The position numbers and the translations under genes are program-made. 14,394 bases of DNA from Bifidobacteriaceae bacterium (lineage in GTDB: Bacteria > Actinomycetota > Actinomycetes > Actinomycetales > WQXJ01). Numbering within the stretch: position 1 is the stretch's first letter; every line of letters starts with the position of its first letter. The stretch covers positions 1-14,394 of the forward strand of contig JAITKC010000045.1 in assembly GCA_031278665.1 (NCBI GenBank), given 5' to 3'. The notes beneath the pieces were generated by a model, which was not told the origin of the DNA, ran no database searches, and worked only from the letters and a program-made list of their open reading frames with translations. Shown piece by piece: positions 7,032 through 14,273 of the stretch.

Positions 7032-8168
7032 CTACTGATCGGCGCGCGTCGAGCCGAAGACGATCTCGTCCCAACTCGGCACCGACGAGCGCTTGGCCTG
7101 GGACCGCGAACTGCGGGTCGCCCGCTCCGGGACGGGTTCGGATTCGTCGTCTTCGGGCGGCGGATCGGCCGCCTCGGTTAAGAACGGCTCGACCTGGGGC
7201 CGGGTCTCAACCGGCGCCTGGTCGAACAGGTCGCCGCCGCCGGACGCCCCCCAGAAGTCGGCCGACGGCTCGTCCAGACCGGTCGCCAGTTCGGCTGTGA
7301 AGACGCCGTCGGCGCCGGACGGCGAGTCGGCCGCCTCCTGCGAGCGGCGCAACTCGAACACTTCGGCCTGGCTGGCCGCCGGACGGGCGTCCTCGGCCGA
7401 GGCCGCCGGCTGGTGAAGTCCGCGATGGCTCATCAAGCCGTCGAGGAGCGACAGGGCCGGGTCGGCCTCGGACTGGTCCGGCTGGTCGTCATAGTCGCCG
7501 TCGCCATCGTCCGCCCGGACGGCCGGGGCGCCGCCGGCGGGCACCGCGCTCAAGTGGCGGGCCAACGGCAACGGCAGATCCGGCTCGTCGCCCCGGCCGA
7601 TCCACTGGGCCTGGTCGTTCAGGGCTGTCAGCGCGCGGCCGGCCAAATCGACTTGCCAGCGGGCGTGGACCGGGCCGGATTCGGCGTCGAAGTCCAGGCG
7701 CATGACCCAGCCGTGGGGCTGGCGGACGGCGTCCCAAACCAGCGCCGTCGGTTCGATCCCCTGGCGGGCGAGCCGTTCGAAGACCACCTCCTCAAGCGGG
7801 CGGGCGTCCGGGTCGTGGCGCAAGGCCAGGCGCCGGGCCTGGCGTGAGACGTATTGGCGCTCGTCCAGCACCGGGGCGGCGTAGCGGGTGACGTGGTCCA
7901 AGCCAAGCCCCGAGGCCTCGGCCAATTCGGCCGGGTCGGCCCCGGCCCGGACCAGGCTCTGAATGTCTTTGGGCCGCAGTTCCCTGGGTATTTGGACGCC
8001 CGGCTCGGCCGCGTCCGCCGCCTCGGCCGCTTTGGCCGCCTGCGACCGCCAGACCTGGTTGACGGCCGTGTGCAGTTCGGCGTCGACCGCCAAGCCGAAC
8101 TCCACCCCGGATTGATCGACGCAAATCAAGCGGTCGCCTTCCGCCCGCCCAAACGTCAACTCGCTCAT
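7032..8168 (-). CDS. sepH: SepH (DUF3071) cell-division protein
   Basis: A 378-residue homologue of SepH, the actinobacterial FtsZ-binding protein that promotes Z-ring assembly and septum formation. The N-terminal DUF3071 domain covers about 1-190; it contains a helix-turn-helix-like segment (RPKDIQSLVRAGADPAEL, 65-82, to about residue 105), then the conserved VWDAVRQ and WVMRLDFD strands. A long acidic, disordered Asp/Glu/Ala/Pro-rich region follows. The extreme C-terminus has SVPSWDEIVFGSTR, matching the short conserved C-terminal motif of SepH-type proteins. The start is ATG 8168, with ribosome site GGAAGGA 5 nt upstream and homology beginning at once; an upstream ATG 8228 adds 20 unlikely residues. 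It stands alone, with a hairpin behind and a large gap in front. Confidence 0.9.
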   Translation of the reverse strand: MSELTFGRAEGDRLICVDQSGVEFGLAVDAELHTAVNQVWRSQAAKAAEAADAAEPGVQIPRELRPKDIQSLVRAGADPAELAEASGLGLDHVTRYAAPVLDERQYVSRQARRLALRHDPDARPLEEVVFERLARQGIEPTALVWDAVRQPHGWVMRLDFDAESGPVHARWQVDLAGRALTALNDQAQWIGRGDEPDLPLPLARHLSAVPAGGAPAVRADDGDGDYDDQPDQSEADPALSLLDGLMSHRGLHQPAASAEDARPAASQAEVFELRRSQEAADSPSGADGVFTAELATGLDEPSADFWGASGGGDLFDQAPVETRPQVEPFLTEAADPPPEDDESEPVPERATRSSRSQAKRSSVPSWDEIVFGSTRADQ

Positions 8169-8417
8169 CTCAGTCCTTCCCGCCCGGCCATTGCTTCCCC
8201 AAGAGCTTGGCACACCGCCGCCCGCCATCCCGGCAAGCCGCCCCGGCGTGCCCCAACTAACCGCCGGAACACGGGCCCAGGCGCCGCGTTCGACTCGTGT
8301 ACGGCTTGGGGAGCGCTACCCTCATGGGCGCGATTGTCGGTCATTCGGACAAGCTGCCCGCCGCCGGCCTGTCCTGGGGAAGCGGATTGGCGCGCTGATA
8401 GCGCCGAACCGCGAGCC

Positions 8418-8490
8418 GATGTCCAGAACCCCGCGCACGACGCCCCCGGCGCCAACGTGCGGTCACTTCCGGACATCCGACCCGGCGGGG
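8418..8490. repeat. 73-nt hairpin repeat, copy A
   Basis: Begins GATGTCC and has the complementary GGACATC at 8471-8477, giving a 7-bp outer stem around a 46-nt interior. The inner CGCAC/GTGCG stem pairs 5 bp. The last 13 bases (CGACCCGGCGGGG) are identical in copy B. By eye it matches copy B at 62 of 73 positions with no gaps. Family unknown. Confidence 0.7.
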
Positions 8491-8574
8491 CTGGGCCCGG
8501 CCGCGGGCAGACCGCCGCGAAACGCCTGGGCACTAGCCCGGGCCGGCGGGCGTAGGCGAACCGGTCGGGAAGCG

Positions 8575-8647
8575 GATGTCTAGAACCGCGCGCACGATGC
8601 CTTCGGCGGCAAGGTGCGCGCGCTTTCGGACATCCGACCCGGCGGGG
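8575..8647. repeat. 73-nt hairpin repeat, copy B
   Basis: Same length and layout as copy A, 157 bases downstream in the same orientation. GATGTCT (8575-8581) pairs with GGACATC (8628-8634, one G-U). The inner stem is longer here: CGCGCGCAC pairs perfectly with GTGCGCGCG over 9 bp, and TGCC pairs with GGCA at the tip. This copy therefore has the more complete fold. It could be an RNA structure, a REP-like element or the end of a small mobile element. Confidence 0.7.
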
Positions 8648-8690
8648 GCCGGCCCGCCCCCGGTTGCCCCCAGCCCAGGCGAACACGCCG

Positions 8691-8837
8691 CAAACCGAGA
8701 ACTTTGCTTAAGCCCTGGAAAACCGCGGGATAGTCGCGGTCCAGGGCCGCTACCGGGTAGGGGACCGAACGCCTGGCGGCGTCGGGGGCGGCGATGATGC
8801 GGACGCGGGCGTTGTCGCGGATCGCGATGGTCAACAC
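8691..8837 (-). pseudogene. Possible coding remnant, about 49 residues
   Basis: Read on the minus strand from GTG 8837, the sequence gives VLTIAIRDNARVRIIAA, then PYPVAALDRDYPAVFQGL and SKVLGL. Unlike its surroundings it has balanced composition and codons ending almost always in G or C, as real genes here do. After 8691 the same frame turns into Arg/Gly/Pro-rich sequence, runs into repeat copy B, and stops at about 8580. No family is recognised. It may be a decayed or truncated gene, a short real gene, or chance. A purine-rich GGGAGG sits directly before the GTG. Confidence 0.25.
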
Positions 8838-8964
8838 CCTCCCGGTCGGAGGCGGCGCGCCCCGCCACCGGCGGCGGCTCGGGACAGCGCCTCTACGCGC
8901 GCAAAAACCCTGAGGCGCGGACCCCCGCCACACAGGCACCAAGGTGAGGCTCGCCGGCGGTCAC

Positions 8965-8994
8965 TTGACAGATGAATCGAGATTCACTTAGAGT
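8965..8994 (+). promoter_or_regulatory. Promoter of the MFS-esterase operon
   Basis: A perfect -35 hexamer TTGACA (8965-8970) is followed after 18 nt by TAGAGT (8989-8994), which matches 4 of 6 positions of the -10 consensus. Transcription would begin near 9001, about 25 nt before the MFS start codon. The spacer is unusually AT-rich for this region and holds a palindrome. Confidence 0.6.
8973..8986. promoter_or_regulatory. Palindromic operator TGAATC-GA-GATTCA
   Basis: A perfect inverted repeat with 6-bp arms and a 2-bp centre, located wholly between the -35 and -10 elements. A repressor bound here would block RNA polymerase. TGAA...TTCA half-sites resemble LacI-family operators, but the centre is not the usual CG step, so GntR, TetR or MarR types are equally possible. 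No regulator gene is visible in the window. Confidence 0.55.
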
Positions 8995-9025
8995 TCCATC
9001 AATAGCCACAAGGACGTGATGCCCG

Positions 9026-10321
9026 ATGCCGTCTCCCGACCAGCCCGCGCCGCCCGACCAGCCGACATTGCCCGGCCGGGCAGCCCCGCCCGCCGCCGGC
9101 GACGGCTCCATCCCGCCGCCGCCGCGCCGCCTGATCCCCTGGATGGCCCTGACCACCCTGATAGTCCAGGGTTCGCTCGGCGCCATGACCACGGTCATCC
9201 TGCCCAACCAGCTGAGCCTGATCGACGAGCCCCGCAAGGTCGCCAACCTGGCGCTGGTCACCAGCGTCTCATTCGCCGTCGCCATGGTCGCCCAACCGGT
9301 CGTCGGAATGCTGTCCGACCGCACCCGGAGCCGGATCGGCCGGCGCGCCCCTTGGATGCTCGGGGGCGCCGCGCTGGCCGCGTTGACGCTGGCGGCCATC
9401 GGCCATCTGAACACGCTGGCCGGGGTGGCTGCCTGCTGGGTCGGCGTGCAGGTGTCATTCAACGCGATGCTGGCGTCGGCCTCGGCGATCATGCCGGACC
9501 GCATACCCAGCCGGCGGCGCGGCACCGCCTCGGCGCTGATCGGATTCGGCTATATGGTCGGCGCCGCCGCCGGCGTCGCGATCGCCGGACAGCTGGCGGC
9601 CGACCTGCCCCTCGCCTACTCGGCCTTCGGCCTGGCGGTGCTCGCCGGCATCGGCGGATTCGTGGTTTTCAACCGCGACCCGACGCGGGCGCAAACCACG
9701 CCGCCGCTGCGCCTGCGCCGAATCCTGGCCCAGTTCTGGGTGTCGCCGCGCCGCCACCCCGACTTCGCCTGGGCTTTCGCCGCCCGCTTCGCCTTCACCA
9801 TCGGCTATTACGCCGTCTTCACCTACAACCTCTACATAATGACCGACTACCTCGGCCTGACCTTGGCAGAGGCCAACAGCCGCGTCGGCCTGCTGACCGG
9901 CGCGATGGTGATCGGCGCCATCGCCGCGATGCTGGCCGGGGGAATCGCCAGCGACCGCATCGGGCGGCGCAAACCGTTCCTCTACGCCGCCTCAGTCTTC
10001 ATGGCCGGCGGATTGGCGGCGCCCCTGATCTGGCCGACCTTCGCGGGCATGCTGGCGCTGGCGGCGCTATTCGGCGTCGGCTTCGGCCTCTACCAGACCT
10101 GCGACGCGGCGCTGATGACCGAAGTGCTGCCGAACGCTCAAGCGGCCGGGAAAGATCTCGGCATCCTGAACCTCGCCAACGCCGTCCCGCAGGCCGCCGC
10201 GCCCGCCCTCGGCGGCGGATTAGTGCTGGTCAGCGGCGGCTACACGGCGTTATTCGGGGCCGGGATCGTGATCGTGGCGTTGGCCGCGGCGGTCTTGTGG
10301 CCGATCAGGTCTGTCCGATGA
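9026..10321 (+). CDS. MFS transporter
   Basis: A 431-residue membrane transporter with a disordered Pro-rich cytoplasmic N-terminus (1-35) and about 12 hydrophobic segments, the first near 36-60. The two halves each carry the MFS loop motif: GMLSDRTRSRIGRR at 94-107 and GIASDRIGRRK at 306-316. The DRTRSRIGRRAPW form resembles the glycoside/sugar-cation symporter branch. AAGKDLGILNLANAVPQ (373-389) is also typical of sugar-type actinobacterial MFS carriers, so a sugar or glycoside substrate is possible but not shown. ATG 9026 is the first possible start, since an in-frame TGA lies at 9017-9019; AAGGA at 9010-9014 is 11 nt away. The stop overlaps the esterase ATG (ATGA), and a palindromic operator controls the promoter. 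Confidence 0.88.
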   Translation: MPSPDQPAPPDQPTLPGRAAPPAAGDGSIPPPPRRLIPWMALTTLIVQGSLGAMTTVILPNQLSLIDEPRKVANLALVTSVSFAVAMVAQPVVGMLSDRTRSRIGRRAPWMLGGAALAALTLAAIGHLNTLAGVAACWVGVQVSFNAMLASASAIMPDRIPSRRRGTASALIGFGYMVGAAAGVAIAGQLAADLPLAYSAFGLAVLAGIGGFVVFNRDPTRAQTTPPLRLRRILAQFWVSPRRHPDFAWAFAARFAFTIGYYAVFTYNLYIMTDYLGLTLAEANSRVGLLTGAMVIGAIAAMLAGGIASDRIGRRKPFLYAASVFMAGGLAAPLIWPTFAGMLALAALFGVGFGLYQTCDAALMTEVLPNAQAAGKDLGILNLANAVPQAAAPALGGGLVLVSGGYTALFGAGIVIVALAAAVLWPIRSVR

Positions 10322-12039
10322 CGCCGCCTCGCCCCCGCTTCGGCCAGCCCGGCGGCGGGGGCGGCGGGGCACAGCCGCACGATGCCGCCCGGCCAGCCGC
10401 CGCCCAGGCGGGGTACCAGACCGCAACCGGCGGCGGCGCCAGAGCCGGAACCGGCGGCGGGGGCGGCACGGCGAGGGGTGAGCGGAGCCGGATCGGATCG
10501 AACTCGCGGCCGGGCCCGCTGTCTCAGACGGGCTCCGGGACCGTCCGGGGCGCCTGGCGCGGGCCGGTGGCCGTGTTTCTGGGGATTCCGTTCGCCCGCG
10601 CGCCGGTCGGGCCGCTCCGGTTCGCGGCCCCAACGCCACCGCTGACCTGGACGGGCGTTCGCGACGCGGTGGAGTACGGACCGACCACCGACCGGGTCCA
10701 AATCCCCGACCACATAATGCCGGAGAGCGTGGTGCCCGGCGACGAGACCCTGAACCTGAACGTCTTCACGCCCGGACTGGGCGACGGCGAACCAGCCCGG
10801 CTGGCGGTGATGGTCTGGTTTCACGGCGGCGGATTCTTGAGCGGCTCGCCCAAGAATCTCTGGTATGAGGGCGCGTCCTTCACGCGCGACGGCGTGGTCG
10901 TGGTCAGCGTCGACTATCGGCTGGGGGTGGACGGATTCGGGCTGATCGAGGGCGCCGTCGACAACCGGGGCGTGTTGGATTGGATCGCGGCGCTGGAGTG
11001 GGTGCAAGACAATATCGCCGCCTTCGGCGGCGATCCGGCCCGCGTCACCATCGCCGGGCAGTCGGCCGGCGGCGGCGCGGTCTTGACGCTGCTGGGGATT
11101 CCCCGGGCGCAGCCCTTGTTCCGGGCCGCGATCAGCCTTTCCGGCGCCCTGGGCGACGTGCCGAGGCGGCGGGCGGCGGCGTTCACCGGGCACATCGCGG
11201 CCCAGGCCGGGGTCAGGCCGGATCGGGCGGGTTTCGCCTCGTTGACCGAGGAGCAAATCGTCCGGCTCCAAGACCGCGAGATCCGCCGCCTGCCGCTGGC
11301 CAGGGCTCTGATAACCGGCACCTTGCCGACCGGCCCGATGATCGACGGCCAGCTAATGTCGCGGCCGACCCTCAACTCGATGGCGGCGGGCGTGGGCGCG
11401 GACAAGCCGGCGCTGATAGTCACCGCCGACCAAGAACAAGCCGGGGCGATCCAGGAGTGGCTGCCGGCGGCCGCCGACCGCCTGCCGGTTCGCTTGGCGC
11501 TGGCCCTGTTCGGGTTGGATCGGCCGACCCGCCGCCATTATCGCCGGGTCGGCGCCGGTGAGCCGACTCGGACCGTCATGGGCCGAGTCTCGACCGACCT
11601 GATCTTCCGGCGTTTGGCGCTGGAGACGGTCGCAGCCCGCGCCCAAACCGGACGGGATTGGACCGGCGGGGGTGGACAGGCGGGCGGGCGAGCGGCGAGT
11701 TGGCTGGCGCGGGTGGCTTGGCCGGCGCCCTCGCTGGGCGCCGCGGTCCACTGCGTCGATCTGCCGTTCTTCTTCGACTTGCTGGCCGATCCGACAGTCG
11801 AGCGACTGATCGGAGCCGGCGCGCCGCAGGCCCTGGCCGACGAATTGCACGGCGCCGCCGTCAAACTGATCAAAGGCGAAGACCCGCCCTGGGAGGCCTG
11901 GACGCCCGGGCGCGGCGCCACCCGCGTGCTCGACGCCGTCTGCCGCACCGAGTTGGACGGCTACGCCGACGTCCGCGCGCTTAGCCGGCCCGGCCGGCGC
12001 CACTACCCGGTCGCCGGCCAGCCCGGGCGGGCGAGATAG
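10318..12039 (+). CDS. Type-B carboxylesterase
   Basis: A 573-residue alpha/beta-hydrolase of the carboxylesterase type-B family, hydrolysing carboxylic esters. From residue 73 the family pattern is clear: SGTVRGAWRGPVAVFLGIPFA, the NLNVFTP strand (146-152), oxyanion-hole HGGG (169-172), DNRGVLDWIAALEWVQDNIA (215-234), FGGDPARVTIAGQSAGG with nucleophile S249, and AAVHCVDLPFFF with the likely catalytic H478. The acid is probably within TADQEQAG near E373. No signal peptide or lipobox is visible, so it should be cytosolic. The first ~72 residues are Gly/Ala/Pro/Arg-rich, unusual for the family. Yet no in-frame ATG, GTG or TTG occurs between 10318 and the domain core, so this start is forced. 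The ATG overlaps the MFS stop, implying coupled synthesis. Confidence 0.88.
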   Translation: MTPPRPRFGQPGGGGGGAQPHDAARPAAAQAGYQTATGGGARAGTGGGGGTARGERSRIGSNSRPGPLSQTGSGTVRGAWRGPVAVFLGIPFARAPVGPLRFAAPTPPLTWTGVRDAVEYGPTTDRVQIPDHIMPESVVPGDETLNLNVFTPGLGDGEPARLAVMVWFHGGGFLSGSPKNLWYEGASFTRDGVVVVSVDYRLGVDGFGLIEGAVDNRGVLDWIAALEWVQDNIAAFGGDPARVTIAGQSAGGGAVLTLLGIPRAQPLFRAAISLSGALGDVPRRRAAAFTGHIAAQAGVRPDRAGFASLTEEQIVRLQDREIRRLPLARALITGTLPTGPMIDGQLMSRPTLNSMAAGVGADKPALIVTADQEQAGAIQEWLPAAADRLPVRLALALFGLDRPTRRHYRRVGAGEPTRTVMGRVSTDLIFRRLALETVAARAQTGRDWTGGGGQAGGRAASWLARVAWPAPSLGAAVHCVDLPFFFDLLADPTVERLIGAGAPQALADELHGAAVKLIKGEDPPWEAWTPGRGATRVLDAVCRTELDGYADVRALSRPGRRHYPVAGQPGRAR

Positions 12040-12126
12040 GCTAGTGGGCGGTGCGGATCGCGAGCCGCCCGCCGGAAGCCGCCAGACGGCATCGGCGGCC
12101 GGCCGAACGGTCTGGGGGCAAAGCGG

Positions 12127-12165
12127 CCGGGGAGGCCCGGTCGCCGACGCGCACGCCTCCCCCGG
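12127..12165. terminator. Stem-loop after the esterase gene
   Basis: GGGGAGGC (12129-12136) pairs perfectly with GCCTCCCC (12155-12162), and CC/GG extends it past a one-base bulge. The loop is 18 nt. It lies about 90 nt after the esterase stop and about 55 nt before pckG. It could terminate the MFS-esterase transcript or sit in the pckG leader. No T-run follows. Confidence 0.45.
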
Positions 12166-12218
12166 TGTCTGGTGCGCTGCGGGGATAAAGACTGACCGAT
12201 GGAAGGTTAATAGGGGAC

Positions 12219-14066
12219 ATGACCATTGCTGACACATCTTTCGCCGGGATCGCGGCGACTGCGCCGACCAAGAACGCCAAACTGATTCAGTGGGTGTCCG
12301 AGGTCGCGACTAAGACCCAGCCCAGCGAGATCGTTTGGGCCGACGGCTCGGAGGAGGAGTGGAAGCGCCTGACCGACCAGATGGTCGCCTCCGGCACCCT
12401 TATCCGGCTCAATCCCGCCAAGCGTCCCAACTCCTTCTTGGCCCGCTCCGAGCCGAGCGACGTGGCGCGGGTCGAGTCGCGGACTTTCATCTGCTCGGAG
12501 AAGGAGATCGACGCCGGCCCGACCAACAACTGGATGGCGCCGGCCGAGATGCGGCAAATCCTCGACCGGGTGTTCACCGGCGCCATGCGCGGGCGGACCA
12601 TGTACGTGGTGCCGTTCTCGATGGGTCCGCTCGGCGGCAACATCTCCAAACTGGGCATTGAGATCACCGACTCGCCTTATGTGGTCATCAACATGAAGAT
12701 CATGACCCGGATGGGCCGCCAGGCGCTCGACCTGATCACCGAGGACGTGGAGTTTGTGCCGGCCGTCCACTCGGTGGGCTATCCGCTGGTCGACTCCGAC
12801 GGCAACTGCCGCGCGGACGTCGCCTGGCCGTGCAGCGACGAGAAGTACATCACCCATTTCCCGGAGACCCGCGAAATCTGGTCCTACGGCTCCGGCTACG
12901 GCGGCAACGCCCTGCTCGGCAAGAAGTGCTACGCGCTGCGGATCGCCTCGGTCATGGCCCGTGACGAGGACTGGATGGCCGAACACATGCTGATCCTCAA
13001 GCTGACCAGCCCCGAGGGCAAGACCTCGGTGGTCACGGCCGCCTTCCCGTCGGCCTGCGGCAAGACCAACCTGGCCATGTTGGTCCCCACCATCCCCGGC
13101 TGGAAAGTCGAGACAGTGGGCGACGACATCGCCTGGATGCGTCCCGGCCCGGATGGGCGGCTCTACGCGATCAACCCGGAGTCCGGCTTCTTCGGCGTGG
13201 CGCCGGGAACCTCGATGCTGACCAACAAGAACGCGATGCTCTCGATGACCGAGAACTCCATCTTCACCAACGTCGCGCTGACCGACGACGGCGACGTTTG
13301 GTGGGAGGGTATGACCGACACGCCGCCGGCGCACTTGATCGACTGGCGCGGCAACGACTGGACCCCGGCCTCTCAAACGCCGTCCTCGCACCCGAACTCG
13401 CGCTTCACCGCCCCGGCCGGGCAGTGCCCGATTATCGCCCCGGAGTTCGACGACCCGAAGGGCGTGCCGGTTGACATCATCTTGTTCGGCGGGCGGCGCG
13501 CCACCAACGTGCCAGTCGTCAACGAGTCGCTGAACTGGGAGCACGGCGTCTTCATCGGCGCCACGGTGTCCTCCGAGCAGACCGCCGCGGCCGAGGGCGC
13601 GGTCGGCGCGTTGCGCCGCGACCCCTTCGCCATGCTGCCGTTCTGCGGCTACAACATGGGCGACTACTGGGCTCACTGGCTGCGCATGGGGCAGCTTTTG
13701 GGCGACAAGGCACCGCGCATTTACCAGGTCAACTGGTTCCGGAAGGACGCGGCCGGCAAGTTCTTGTGGCCCGGGTTCGGCGAGAACTCGCGCGTTTTGG
13801 CCTGGGCGGTCGCCCGGGTGCTCGGCGACACCGGTTCGGTCAAGACCCCGATCGGCCAGATTCCGTTGCCGGGCGAGTTCAACGTCGAGGGCCTTGACCT
13901 GCCGGAAGGCACTTTGGAGCAGCTCTTCGCGATTGACCCGGACGCCTGGCTGGCGGAGGCGGATTTGACCGAGGAGTACTTCGCCCAGTTCGGCGAGCGC
14001 CTCCCGGCCGAACTGACCGGCCAGTTGGCCGCCCTGCGCGAGCGCCTGGCCGCGGCGAAGGCCTAG
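12219..14066 (+). CDS. pckG: Phosphoenolpyruvate carboxykinase, GTP-dependent
   Basis: A 615-residue cytosolic enzyme interconverting oxaloacetate plus GTP with PEP, CO2 and GDP, central to gluconeogenesis and anaplerosis. Length and motifs fit the GTP class: RVESRTF (84-90), PFSMGPLGG (132-140), [15 protein letters not shown] (223-237), the P-loop [10 protein letters not shown] (276-285, including the reactive C280), kinase-2 VGDDIAWM (300-307), FGGRR (423-427), the lid [13 protein letters not shown] (451-463), and the guanine-binding [10 protein letters not shown] (518-527). Upstream, GGAAGG (12201-12206) is 12 nt from the ATG and AGGGG only about 2 nt away, so neither ribosome site is ideal. 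The AT-rich patch 12184-12212 probably belongs to its own promoter. Paired hairpins follow the gene. Confidence 0.96.
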   Translation: MTIADTSFAGIAATAPTKNAKLIQWVSEVATKTQPSEIVWADGSEEEWKRLTDQMVASGTLIRLNPAKRPNSFLARSEPSDVARVESRTFICSEKEIDAGPTNNWMAPAEMRQILDRVFTGAMRGRTMYVVPFSMGPLGGNISKLGIEITDSPYVVINMKIMTRMGRQALDLITEDVEFVPAVHSVGYPLVDSDGNCRADVAWPCSDEKYITHFPETREIWSYGSGYGGNALLGKKCYALRIASVMARDEDWMAEHMLILKLTSPEGKTSVVTAAFPSACGKTNLAMLVPTIPGWKVETVGDDIAWMRPGPDGRLYAINPESGFFGVAPGTSMLTNKNAMLSMTENSIFTNVALTDDGDVWWEGMTDTPPAHLIDWRGNDWTPASQTPSSHPNSRFTAPAGQCPIIAPEFDDPKGVPVDIILFGGRRATNVPVVNESLNWEHGVFIGATVSSEQTAAAEGAVGALRRDPFAMLPFCGYNMGDYWAHWLRMGQLLGDKAPRIYQVNWFRKDAAGKFLWPGFGENSRVLAWAVARVLGDTGSVKTPIGQIPLPGEFNVEGLDLPEGTLEQLFAIDPDAWLAEADLTEEYFAQFGERLPAELTGQLAALRERLAAAKA

Positions 14067-14077
14067 CTCGGTTTTGG

Positions 14078-14111
14078 GGGGCGGCGCCCGCCTTGCCGGC
14101 CGCGCCTCCCC
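14078..14111 (+). terminator. First stem-loop after pckG
   Basis: GGGGCGGCGC (14078-14087) pairs with GCGCCTCCCC (14102-14111) with one mismatch, around a 14-nt loop. It begins 11 nt after the pckG stop and is followed at once by a second hairpin, so the two may act as a tandem terminator. Confidence 0.5.
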
Positions 14112-14115
14112 TTGC

Positions 14116-14152
14116 CCGATGCCGTCCGCCCCAGCCGGGTGGGCGGCATCGG
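14116..14152 (+). terminator. Second, long stem-loop after pckG
   Basis: CCGATGCC (14116-14123) pairs perfectly with GGCATCGG (14145-14152), and the stem continues inward for about five more pairs, two of them G-U. It lies 49 nt after the pckG stop. It lacks a T-run but is the strongest hairpin in this gap. Confidence 0.6.
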
Positions 14153-14201
14153 TCAGCGGCGCCGTGGTGGGTTGCTTGGCCGGGGTCGCGGCGCCGATCT
14201 C

Positions 14202-14250
14202 GGCCCGTGCCCGGCCCGTGCCCGGCCCGTGCCAGGCCCGTGCCCGGCCC
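14202..14250. repeat. 11-bp tandem repeat, about 4.5 copies
   Basis: The unit GGCCCGTGCCC occurs four times in a row (14202-14212, 14213-14223, 14224-14234, 14235-14245) and then a partial GGCCC. Only the third copy differs, by its last base (A for C). Each unit contains a short GGC..GCC inverted repeat. It is in the gap behind pckG and behind the stop of the minus-strand gene at the right edge. Confidence 0.85.
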
Positions 14251-14273
14251 ACTCGCCCGCCGAGCCGCCGCCG

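Larger units (their letters stand above)
8169..9025. other. 857-base intergenic region with repeats and a possible remnant
   Basis: No intact gene is supported here. The part next to sepH (8169-8417) must hold the sepH promoter; only a short inverted repeat CCAAG-AG-CTTGG (8199-8210) stands out. Next come two diverged copies of a 73-nt hairpin-forming repeat, then a coding-like minus-strand stretch (8691-8837). That stretch also contains a bulged stem-loop: CCCTGG/CCAGGG at 8713-8718/8741-8746 and ACCGCG/CGCGGT inside. The last 60 bases carry a promoter and palindromic operator for the MFS gene. Long reading frames on both strands here are Arg/Pro/Gly-rich and do not look like proteins. Confidence 0.6.

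Noticed and set aside
6936..7181. Plus-strand ORF beginning MAKEVYLADSYFRGAEEHF
   Set aside because: The first 30 residues look plausible, but more than half runs antisense to sepH, codon third positions are mixed, and no ribosome site is visible.
7740..7765. T-loop-like GGTTCGATCCC suggesting a tRNA
   Set aside because: It is inside sepH coding sequence and no acceptor or anticodon arms pair around it.
8165..8942. Minus-strand ORFs across the hairpin repeats containing similar GRMSGSDRTL and GRMSESARTL peptides
   Set aside because: The similarity comes from the two DNA repeats being read in the same way; composition is not protein-like apart from the short 8691-8837 island.
9016..10317. 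Plus-strand frame starting GTG 9016 that reads through into the esterase
   Set aside because: The first 434 residues are a shadow of the MFS gene in another frame (Arg/Pro/Gly-rich); the MFS frame has clear transporter motifs.
12044..12232. Plus-strand 62-residue ORF between the esterase and pckG
   Set aside because: It overlaps the start of pckG, contains the stem-loop, and has no coding-like composition or recognisable domain.
14202..14250. CRISPR array
   Set aside because: The units are directly adjacent 11-mers without spacers and no cas genes are present.
12207..14252. 681-residue minus-strand reading frame
   Set aside because: It lies entirely opposite pckG, whose identity is certain; long antisense frames are common in GC-rich coding DNA.
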